Assembly (NCBI GenBank): GCA_017397935.1
Contig: JAFQHN010000013.1
Location: 1 to 60,867, forward strand
Source of the DNA: Bacillota bacterium
GTDB taxonomy: Bacteria; Bacillota; Dehalobacteriia; UBA4068; UBA4997
Length of the DNA: 60,867 nt
Direction of reading: 5' to 3'
Shown: in pieces, positions 51,864 to 59,289 of the stretch
Numbering within the stretch: the first letter of the stretch is position 1
Layout: each line of letters opens with the position of its first letter
Made by a program: the position numbers and the translations under genes
Notes under the pieces: model-generated
What the model was told of the DNA's origin: nothing
Databases searched by the model: none
Seen by the model: the letters and a program-made list of their open reading frames with translations, nothing else

Positions 51864-52397
51864 TCAGGGCAGCAGCAGTCCGCCGATCAGCATCAGATAT
51901 TCCGGCGCTTTGTTATCCTGCACCCACAGTATCGGCTTATCAAAATATTTCTCACAAACCTTGCCCACATCACCGCCAAGAGCTTCAATGGAATAACGCA
52001 GTTTGTCCGGATAGCGGCATACCTGCCCCTGCGCCCGCCGGCAATCACTGCATAATGCACAGCTGCCGCCTGATAAGTAAAGACTGCCCGGATGTTCTGC
52101 TTCCATCTCGCTAAGCCGCTGATCAAAGCCCGGTTTCTCGCTGTGCAGAGCCGCCACCAGCTCAGCGCTGCCCATTTCATCTGACGGCCTGAGCACCAGC
52201 GCATACAAACGCAGCTTATTATACTTATGCCAGATGTCCATAGGATCAAACTCAAACGGCGGGCAAGACCATTTGATGTTGTAATTATCACATTGTTGAC
52301 AGCAGGCCAGAAACTTCGGCACATCAATGCACTCGGCCAAAAACTCCTGATAATCACCCACAACAGTCTCCATACGCTCGGTAATATAATTTGCCAT
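51864..52397 (-). CDS. DUF2284 predicted metal-binding protein
   Basis: The ATG at 52397 follows AAGGAGG by 9 bases. The 177-residue protein has paired Cys sets CCQQCDNYNIKWSCPP (residues ~32-47) and CALCSDCRRAQGQVCRYP (~113-130), the DUF2284 pattern, likely for Fe-S or zinc. Related proteins are found beside corrinoid enzymes and methyltransferases in anaerobes, but the function is not established. It lies just downstream of the ECF transporter gene cluster, on the same strand direction but with its own spacing. Confidence 0.85.
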   Translation of the reverse strand: MANYITERMETVVGDYQEFLAECIDVPKFLACCQQCDNYNIKWSCPPFEFDPMDIWHKYNKLRLYALVLRPSDEMGSAELVAALHSEKPGFDQRLSEMEAEHPGSLYLSGGSCALCSDCRRAQGQVCRYPDKLRYSIEALGGDVGKVCEKYFDKPILWVQDNKAPEYLMLIGGLLLP

Positions 52398-52506
52398 CAA
52401 TAAAAACCTCCTTTATCATCAGCACTTTTTTATTATTATAATATAATACCTTTACATAAATAAAGAAAAAGTTATCGGATAATGATAAACCGATAACTTT
52501 CTATCT

Positions 52507-55152
52507 TTACTCCACCAGACCGTATTTGACCTTGATGCGATCCAGCTTTTCCAGCATCGGTTCGGCAGCAAACCAGAGGAATAGCCATGTGCCGGCGGCG
52601 TGGACACAATCCACCGGGAATCCCGATATGTAATAGGTCATCAGCATCTGCCAGTTCAGTTCGTGCATATACATAAGCGCCGAGGCAGGGTTCATAATGC
52701 CACCGTAAATGATAATAGCTGCAAGTGCGCCATAAATACACAGAGACATTCGGCTGCGCCGCAGCCAGCCCTTACGGAAGAGTACCCCGGCCAGAAAACC
52801 GATAATACCCATACAAAACATCTGCCAGGGCGCCCACGGCCCCTGAGAGAACATCAGATTGGATACCAGCATGGTCATCGCACCCACCAGAAAACCGGTT
52901 TCGCCGCCCATAGCCACACCTGCGATGATCGTCAGTGCCATTACCGGCTTAAACTCCGGCAGCATAAAGAATGCCGCACGGCCGGCCACACCTATGGCGC
53001 ACAGCACCGCAATCAGCACCAACTCCCGCGCCTGTGGCTTGCGGCTTTCAAAGATCAGGAAAAACGGTATCATACATTCCAGCAGTATCAGCAGAGAGAT
53101 GAAATAATACTTCTTGCCGACGAGATAAGTCTCGCCTATAAATAAAGTAAGCGGTATCGTCAGCAATATCAAAACCGTCGCCACCATAGTGCGTTTGGAC
53201 AGTTTGCGTTTCTCCTTTGGTGTTTGCAGCAGATAATCCGGCCGCGGTACATGACGGAATACCGCCGCAGCAAAAACAAACATCGCACCGATCATCCAGG
53301 CATACAGAGTAAGCTGATCCTGCGCCAGTGCAGTCATTCCCTCTGCGTTTATCATCGCAGAAAGATCGGTCACACCCATCGTCTGCACCAACAGCATTAT
53401 CGTTACCGCGCCCGATGCCGCCGCCAGCAGCTTTCGCCACCAGGGAAGCGGCTTGGGCTGCCAGTTTGCGGTATTTTCGGCAGGCTGCGGCAGAACAAAA
53501 TCATCACCTTGCAGCTCCGGTACAGGCGGCAGTTCACCGCCGCAGGCCGCTATCAGATCCTCGGTGGTCACCGCACGGGGCAGCAGCAGCCGCGCCATAC
53601 GGTTGGCCGATGTAGTATAGAAATTATTGCCGGAGAAGAATGTGCGGGGGGATGCCTGAGTCACGATATTGCCGTCAAAGAACAGCGCACAGGTATGAGC
53701 ATGGCGCGCGCAAAACTCAATATCATGGCTCACCATCAATATGGTGACACCACGCCGCAGCAGCACCTGCACGATCTCGGCAAAGACCTGCTTGAATTCT
53801 GCGTCCAGGCCCTTGGTCGGCTCGTCCATCAGCAATATTTCGGGGTCCAGCAGCAGCACCTTGGCCAAGGCGGTACGCTGCTGTTCGCCGCCGGAGAGGT
53901 CATAAGGGTGCCGGTCAAGGAGTTCTTCCAGGCGGCAAAGCTGCACCACCTGCGCCACACCGGCCTCTTTATCCTGCCGGCTAAGCCTGCTGCCGCGCAG
54001 TATCTCAAAGAGATCTTCGCGCACGGTTTTTTTGACGAACAACGACTGCGGATCCTGCGGCAGCACACCCACGCTGCCGTTGATGCGCACCTGCCCACGG
54101 TAAGGCTTCAACAAACCGGCCAGCATTTTCAGACTGGTGGTTTTGCCGGTGCCGTTGCCGCCCAGCAGCGCCATAAACTCACCCTTACGCACATTAAGTG
54201 AGAGGCCTTTTACAATATCGGGTGCATCCTTCTCATACTTAAACCACAAATCATCAGCAGTAATGGCAATATCCCCGGCATAAGCATGACGCGGCTCATC
54301 CGGGAGCTCTGCCAGCGGATTTGCCGCCGCAAACCCGGTCAGCCAATCCCGACCCTCACGCACGGTGACGGGACATTCCGCCTCATTGGGCACTGCCGCC
54401 CACACCCGCATCGCCGTCGGCATCGCCAGGAACATTGAATGTCCTTTATCCTTCAACAGCTTGCCAACCTCGGCCGGCTCACCGGTGCAAAGCAGCCTGC
54501 CCTTATCCATAACAGCCACCTTGGTTGCCAGCGGAAAAGCCTCCTCCAAGCGGTGCTCGGTCAGGATGATGGTTGTACCGAGTTCACGGTTGATTTTGCC
54601 GAGTGTCGCCAGAAAATCCGATGCCGCGATAGGGTCAAGCTGGCTGGTCGGCTCGTCCAATATCAGAACACTGGGCTGCATGGCCATCACCGAGGCCAGA
54701 TTAAGCAGTTGTTTTTGCCCGCCCGATAACTCGGTGACATTTTTATAAAACCATGTCTGAATACCAAAAAACGATGCCATCTCCGCTACCCGACGGCGTA
54801 TCGTCAGCGTATCATAGCCAAGGCTCTCCAAACCGAAAGCCAGCTCATGCCACACCTTATCCGTCACGATCTGATTCTCCGGTGATTGCTGCACAAAGCC
54901 GATTTTCTGGCTCTGTGTCCGCTGATCCAGCTCATCCAGCGGCACACCCTCAAACAAAATCTCACCGCTGCGGCGGCCGTGCGGCGCCAATACCGTCTTT
55001 AACTGCCGCAGCAAAGTCGATTTGCCGCACCCGGAAGGCCCGCAGAGGATGATGAATTCACCCGGCTCAATACGCAGCGACACATCATTGATGGTGTTGT
55101 CTTTTTGCTCCGGATACGCAAAACTCAGGTTTCGTATCGCAAACGTTGCCAT
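52507..55152 (-). CDS. Fused ECF transporter: two ATPase domains plus S component
   Basis: The start is the ATG at 55152 after GGGAGGACAG; the frame open to 55329 is an overlap with ecfT. The 881-residue protein has ATPase 1 (Walker A at 38-46 GPSGCGKST, signature ELSGGQKQLL ~141, Walker B VLILDEPTSQLD ~162), ATPase 2 (GGNGTGKTT ~331-339, DLSGGEQQRT ~418, ILLMDEPTKGLD ~439), a linker, and six or more helices from ~575 to the end. The last ~210 residues (ELVLIAVLCAIGVAGRAAFF...MTMLVSNLMFSQGPWAPWQM) are an ECF S component. Usually these are three proteins. With EcfT upstream it forms a complete importer; a cobalamin riboswitch and DUF4430 proteins in the operon suggest a corrinoid ligand. Confidence 0.9.
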   Translation of the reverse strand: MATFAIRNLSFAYPEQKDNTINDVSLRIEPGEFIILCGPSGCGKSTLLRQLKTVLAPHGRRSGEILFEGVPLDELDQRTQSQKIGFVQQSPENQIVTDKVWHELAFGLESLGYDTLTIRRRVAEMASFFGIQTWFYKNVTELSGGQKQLLNLASVMAMQPSVLILDEPTSQLDPIAASDFLATLGKINRELGTTIILTEHRLEEAFPLATKVAVMDKGRLLCTGEPAEVGKLLKDKGHSMFLAMPTAMRVWAAVPNEAECPVTVREGRDWLTGFAAANPLAELPDEPRHAYAGDIAITADDLWFKYEKDAPDIVKGLSLNVRKGEFMALLGGNGTGKTTSLKMLAGLLKPYRGQVRINGSVGVLPQDPQSLFVKKTVREDLFEILRGSRLSRQDKEAGVAQVVQLCRLEELLDRHPYDLSGGEQQRTALAKVLLLDPEILLMDEPTKGLDAEFKQVFAEIVQVLLRRGVTILMVSHDIEFCARHAHTCALFFDGNIVTQASPRTFFSGNNFYTTSANRMARLLLPRAVTTEDLIAACGGELPPVPELQGDDFVLPQPAENTANWQPKPLPWWRKLLAAASGAVTIMLLVQTMGVTDLSAMINAEGMTALAQDQLTLYAWMIGAMFVFAAAVFRHVPRPDYLLQTPKEKRKLSKRTMVATVLILLTIPLTLFIGETYLVGKKYYFISLLILLECMIPFFLIFESRKPQARELVLIAVLCAIGVAGRAAFFMLPEFKPVMALTIIAGVAMGGETGFLVGAMTMLVSNLMFSQGPWAPWQMFCMGIIGFLAGVLFRKGWLRRSRMSLCIYGALAAIIIYGGIMNPASALMYMHELNWQMLMTYYISGFPVDCVHAAGTWLFLWFAAEPMLEKLDRIKVKYGLVE

Positions 55153-56021
55153 TTTCTGTCCTCCCATACATCCAGAATCACCGGCGTCAGGCACAGCGCC
55201 AAATATACCAGCTGAAAGCTGATTGGGAAGGCTCCGCCCAAGACGCCTTTGATGTCTGGAAAATACCGCCACGCCATACCGCCGCTCAGCCAGCCGGATG
55301 TTATATAAAACCCACAGTAAGCCAGCCAACAGAGTGCGGCCTTATCCCTCTCATCAAAACGATAAATTGAAAAAGCAGTACGCCCGGGCAGACCATAACC
55401 GCGGCTTTTCATGCTGTCAGCCGTTTCGATAGCATTCTCCAAGCTCCACGTTACCATAATGGAGAAAACGGTAACAGCATTTTTCAGCCTCTCCAGGATA
55501 CTGCCCTCGGCCATATCCCGCCCCACACAGCGCTGGGCATCCGCCACCACAGCAAACTGTGCCTTGAACTTCGGCACAAAACGCAGCGTCATTGAAAGCA
55601 CCAGACTGAGTGCCGGTATGATACGGCCAAAAAGATAAACAAATTTATCCGATGTCATCACCGCAGTATAACAGGAAAACCAGGTAATGATCGCTGCCAG
55701 CATCGCCGCGGCAGCAATACCGTAAACGATACTTTCCAGCGTAAGGGGGTTGCCGGTGGGCAGATAAGTAAGAATAGTTTTGCCCTCATGGTTAAATACC
55801 GGATTGATGACCGCCGCCAGCAGCATCATCGGCAGCATATACAGCAAGGAGAAGCGCACTGCTTTGTCGCCGTTGAGATAAACGGCATAAGCCAGCGCCG
55901 CCGCCAGAGATATGTACAGGCTGACGGGGTGCATAAAAAACATCGTAAAAAACAGCACCAAACCAAAATACAGAAAATTCACCAGCGGATGATAACCGGC
56001 AAAGGTATCTCTGTTTGACAT
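55125..56021 (-). CDS. ecfT: ECF transporter T component
   Basis: The 298-residue integral membrane protein has the CbiQ/EcfT fold. Cytosolic coupling helices contain AETADSMKSRGYG (the Ser-Arg-Gly motif) after SMTLRFVPKFKAQF. Its last 28 bases overlap the start of the fused ATPase gene. It couples both ATPase domains to the S component. Confidence 0.92.
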   Translation of the reverse strand: MSNRDTFAGYHPLVNFLYFGLVLFFTMFFMHPVSLYISLAAALAYAVYLNGDKAVRFSLLYMLPMMLLAAVINPVFNHEGKTILTYLPTGNPLTLESIVYGIAAAAMLAAIITWFSCYTAVMTSDKFVYLFGRIIPALSLVLSMTLRFVPKFKAQFAVVADAQRCVGRDMAEGSILERLKNAVTVFSIMVTWSLENAIETADSMKSRGYGLPGRTAFSIYRFDERDKAALCWLAYCGFYITSGWLSGGMAWRYFPDIKGVLGGAFPISFQLVYLALCLTPVILDVWEDRKWQRLRYET

Positions 56022-56056
56022 TTTATATCACTCTCATCTGATATTACACATAAAAC

Positions 56057-56977
56057 CTATGCGGCCATATTACCTGCCGAATAGCCGCCGCCAATATCAT
56101 TACCCAAATCACAGGTATATTCCCAGCAGATAACATCGCCATCCTGCAACTGATAACGGCTGGAACCGTAATTCGGGAACCAATCATTGACCTTATACAT
56201 CCAGCCGGAAAGCTCGCCCACATCAAACTCATAAAGGTTGTGGATGCCCTCGATATAGGCGCTGTTGTAGATGGGTGTATCCTCGTATTCCATATGTATC
56301 TTCTGCTGCTTGCATACCCGTTGCAGCACATTGAACACACTCTCGCCCTCATAGAAGGTGACCGTCAGCGGCTTTAATATCCAGCCGTCCTCCGGCACCA
56401 GCTCCACTTTCTCAGGGTCACAATAAGCAATATTGTCCAAAATCGTTGAGCAGTTGATGGATATGGTACAGCTGTAAGCGGTACTGCCGATGGTCACATC
56501 CTGAGGTTCCACCGGCACCGGTTTTCCCTCCGGTACCGGATCTGTCTGGTATCTGTCCTTGCCGGTTTCCGGGTTGATAACCATTACCGGCTCGTCCACA
56601 ATCTCATCGGCAGGATCATCGGTCGGCTGCGGTTCATCAATCGGCTCATCATTAGCAGACACATTATTATCAGGCTCATCAGGTGTTGCGGTCTGCTGCG
56701 TGTTATCAGTTTCAGTACCCGGTTCATCGGTCGGCTGAGGGTCATCAGCTTCACCGTTGTTATCATCAGCCACGGCAGCATCAATATCAGTATCAATATC
56801 GGTATCGGCAGGCTGTTCACCGGAAATTTCATCACCCACCACAGCGTTATTGGCAACGTCATTACCCACGTTCCAGCCATGAGAACCGGGGGCATTACCG
56901 CCGACATAAAACGCCACCGCCAGCGCAGCGATAATGATGAGCGGCAGTATTATCTTCCATTTATTTTTTGGCGTCAT
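56057..56977 (-). CDS. Membrane-anchored DUF4430 (transcobalamin-C-like) protein
   Basis: The 306-residue protein has an N-terminal transmembrane anchor (WKIILPLIIIAALAVAFYVGG), about 110 residues of acidic, Pro/Thr/Gln-rich linker with repeated DEP and QPTD(E/D)P units, and a C-terminal DUF4430 domain (~205-290: TVTFYEGESVFNVLQRVCKQQ...GELSGWMYKVNDWFPN...LQDGDVICWEYTCD). DUF4430 is related to the beta domain of human transcobalamin/intrinsic factor. It sits between the cyclase-fold SLH gene and ecfT, so it may hand a bound ligand to the transporter. Confidence 0.85.
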   Translation of the reverse strand: MTPKNKWKIILPLIIIAALAVAFYVGGNAPGSHGWNVGNDVANNAVVGDEISGEQPADTDIDTDIDAAVADDNNGEADDPQPTDEPGTETDNTQQTATPDEPDNNVSANDEPIDEPQPTDDPADEIVDEPVMVINPETGKDRYQTDPVPEGKPVPVEPQDVTIGSTAYSCTISINCSTILDNIAYCDPEKVELVPEDGWILKPLTVTFYEGESVFNVLQRVCKQQKIHMEYEDTPIYNSAYIEGIHNLYEFDVGELSGWMYKVNDWFPNYGSSRYQLQDGDVICWEYTCDLGNDIGGGYSAGNMAA

Positions 56978-56994
56978 ATTACTCCGACACTCCT

Positions 56995-58641
56995 TTACAG
57001 CAGCTCTGCCTTATCCAGCAGATTATACAGCATCTGGGCAATCTCACAGCGCAGAATGGCACGCCCGGGCTCAATGTTCAAATCGCTCTGGTCCAGAATG
57101 TCCTCGCTGTAACAAAAAGCCACAAACTCCCGCGCCCAATCGTTGATGGTCACATAATCACCAAATTGCGCCAGCATATTCAGCACCTCATGGCTCTCCA
57201 TCTCGGTATCCATACCGCAAAGCCTGGCAGCACGAGCCACCATTGCAGCGGCCTCCTGCCGGGTAATCTTGCTGTTCGGCTCAAAGGTGGCTGCCGAAGT
57301 ACCATTGACAATACCGTAATAATTGGCAGTATCAATATAGGCCGCATACCAGGCGCCGGGTTTAATATCGCTGAATACGTTTCGGGCAGAAGTCTCCAAC
57401 CCCAGGGCACGCACCACGATAGCCGCAAATTCAGCCCTCGTCATGGTATCATTCGGACGGAAGATATACGCACCATTGGCGGCCTCACCGGTAATAATAC
57501 CACGGGAAGCCAGCGCCTCCACAGCAGCCTGATTGGCGTGGGCCTTAATATCGGTAAAAGTCATCCCGGCGGAAGTCACAGCCACCGGCTTTACAGCGGC
57601 ATCTTTGCCGGGCAGACCGATGCTAACACTTTCATTATCAACACCTACGGAGATAGTGCAATCATTCATACGGTACAGGCTGTTTTGGCCCTTTTCAGCG
57701 CGCATAGCCGCCACGAGGCCATAAAAACCCTGCTCGGTCGCCATCTGATTGGTGCCGCCGCCGGCAACATGACAGAAGCTGCCATCGGCCTGACGATAGG
57801 TCAGCAGATTATCCAGCAGAGAATTGCCGTCTTTAATGAAGCGGGGATCGTTGATATCAATACCCAGTTCACACAGCGCCGTGATTACCTGCACCACACT
57901 TTCCAGATTGGTGGTACCGTAGCTGCTGTAACCGCCTTTATCATTCTGCATATCACTCAGGCAGGCCAGCGCTTTTTCTGTCGCTGCCTTTACCTTGGGC
58001 TGATCCTGGTATTTGGCCAGCGCCTGCAGTGCCATACCGGTGATATCAGCATCGGCCGCGCTGCTGCCGCCTTTGGCAGTCAGATTCCAGCCGCCGTCAT
58101 CAAGCTGACGGGAAATTATCTCATCAATATACATCTGACGGGTGGCCTGCGTTTTGGCCCCGGCATTCACCGGCATCTCATAACCGGCGCTGTCCAGCGC
58201 AATCAATGCCCAAATAGGGCCGTTGATACCCTGCCAAATCGTTTTATCAAAATCTCCCAGCGGTGTCAGCAGGTTATAGCCGGCCACATCGGCAGGGTCA
58301 GCACCGATAGCCGAGAGAGCCACGATAACACGGGAATATTCGGTATATTTCTTCTTGTGCAGCACACCGTCACATTCCTTTACGCAGTCTTCCACCGCTG
58401 CGTAATAATCCTGCCAATACTCCTGCGGCACATCATAACCGCTGCGTGCCAACCCCAGCACTGCCCACTCGCCGCCGATGGAGGCGACCTGCGGTTCTTT
58501 AACAGCTTTCAGCATATACGCCGCAGTCTTACTAACAGCATCATCCAAACTGCTGTTTGCCGCCAGCGCCGGCATCGCCACGCTGACCATCAATAACAAT
58601 GTCAGCAATACGCCCAGGCATTTCATTCTCAAAGTTTTCAT
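56995..58641 (-). CDS. SLH-anchored terpenoid-cyclase-fold protein (transcobalamin-alpha-like)
   Basis: The ATG at 58641 is 6 bases after GGGGAGGA; the ATG at 58647 touches it. The 548-residue protein has a signal peptide ending ALAA, an alpha/alpha barrel of the prenyltransferase/squalene-cyclase repeat type at ~30-330 (QLDDGGWNLT, QNDKGGYSSYGTTN, QADGSFCHV), and three S-layer homology domains at ~365-548 (FTDIKAHANQAAVEALASRGIITG; FSDIKPGAWYAAYI; NDWAREFVAFCYSEDIL). Barrel plus the DUF4430 domain of the next gene together correspond to the alpha and beta domains of cobalamin-binding proteins. It is controlled by the riboswitch leader upstream. Confidence 0.88.
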   Translation of the reverse strand: MKTLRMKCLGVLLTLLLMVSVAMPALAANSSLDDAVSKTAAYMLKAVKEPQVASIGGEWAVLGLARSGYDVPQEYWQDYYAAVEDCVKECDGVLHKKKYTEYSRVIVALSAIGADPADVAGYNLLTPLGDFDKTIWQGINGPIWALIALDSAGYEMPVNAGAKTQATRQMYIDEIISRQLDDGGWNLTAKGGSSAADADITGMALQALAKYQDQPKVKAATEKALACLSDMQNDKGGYSSYGTTNLESVVQVITALCELGIDINDPRFIKDGNSLLDNLLTYRQADGSFCHVAGGGTNQMATEQGFYGLVAAMRAEKGQNSLYRMNDCTISVGVDNESVSIGLPGKDAAVKPVAVTSAGMTFTDIKAHANQAAVEALASRGIITGEAANGAYIFRPNDTMTRAEFAAIVVRALGLETSARNVFSDIKPGAWYAAYIDTANYYGIVNGTSAATFEPNSKITRQEAAAMVARAARLCGMDTEMESHEVLNMLAQFGDYVTINDWAREFVAFCYSEDILDQSDLNIEPGRAILRCEIAQMLYNLLDKAELL

Positions 58642-58827
58642 CTTCATTCCTCCCCTACTATTTTTAAGCTGACAGATAACGCATCAGAACAGCCGCCAGA
58701 TTTGGCATGGCCGTAAGTGGCCACTTGGTGAAGCTATCGCCATCAGCTAATTACCCAATTTATTAAAAACTGCGATTACAGGTTGCTTTCATACAGCGTG
58801 ATACTGTCCATACGCACTTGACCGCAA

Positions 58828-58875
58828 TAAAAAAACGCTCAACAAATACAGCGCCAAAGCGCCTGGTATTCGTTG
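58828..58875 (-). terminator. Second terminator in the leader of the SLH-cyclase gene
   Basis: On the minus strand AACGAATACCAGGCGC and GCGCTGTATTTGTT form a long, slightly imperfect stem, followed by GAGCG and seven T. It is downstream of the riboswitch terminator, so the RNA must pass two stops before the gene. Confidence 0.75.
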
Positions 58876-58959
58876 GACGTCGGTTCTTCCGTAGGTCCGG
58901 CCTCTCAGCCTGCCCAGCGCGACCGCTGAGCCAAATATTAAATTATGCCAAACATACTG

Positions 58960-59150
58960 TATAAAAAAACCGCCCTCCGGCAAAGTGCCGACGGACGATA
59001 CACAAGCAAGCATCCAGTGACGGCAGACGCACAAAAACAGCCCAACGTATCTGGCTTAACCCCTCTCAGGAGGTATCACAGTGACCTACTCGTGGGGAAT
59101 CTCACCCCGTTCCGTTTCTGAATTATTTCAGCAGACTGTTCGTTTATTCA
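58960..59150 (-). ncRNA. Cobalamin riboswitch with terminator
   Basis: On the minus strand the core reads ACGGAACGGGGTGAGATTCC at ~59098-59117, then GTAGGTCACTGTGA at ~59078-59091, and TTAAGCCAGATAC at ~59047-59059. This is the conserved GGAA-GGUG-AA-UCC / CACUGU / AGCCAG series of the B12 class. A terminator (CCGTCGGC/GCCGGAGGGCGG, then T7) is at 58962-58996. A promoter lies at 59164-59192. When the corrinoid is bound, transcription of the downstream uptake genes should stop. Confidence 0.85.
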
Positions 59151-59163
59151 TTTATACTGGTAT

Positions 59164-59192
59164 ATGATACCATATATTTTTTTTGATTGCAA
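59164..59192 (-). promoter_or_regulatory. Promoter of the riboswitch leader
   Basis: On the minus strand TTGCAA (59187-59192), 17 bases, TATCAT (59164-59169). Transcription should begin near 59156, shortly before the aptamer. Confidence 0.7.
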
Positions 59193-59235
59193 GACAGCAA
59201 GGTGTTTTTTTCGATTTTGCCTGATAGCACAGCAG

Positions 59236-59282
59236 AAAAATGGCCCCTTCTCCCCCTAAAACAGGAGGAAAAGGAGCCATTT
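59236..59282 (-). terminator. Terminator after the DUF4430-SLH gene
   Basis: TGGCTCCTTTTCC and GGGGAGAAGGGGCCA pair on the minus strand, followed by a T tract. It separates the partial gene from the riboswitch-controlled operon. Confidence 0.8.
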
Positions 59283-59289
59283 ACAGCTG

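Noticed and set aside
58876-58950. TPP riboswitch in the SLH-gene leader
   Set aside because: GCTGAGA and AACC-GA segments recall the TPP aptamer, but the ACCC and GCGTAGGGA elements are missing and the neighbouring genes are not thiamine genes.
58789-59034. 81-codon minus-strand frame in the riboswitch leader
   Set aside because: It spans the riboswitch terminator and a second terminator; composition and lack of a ribosome site argue against translation.
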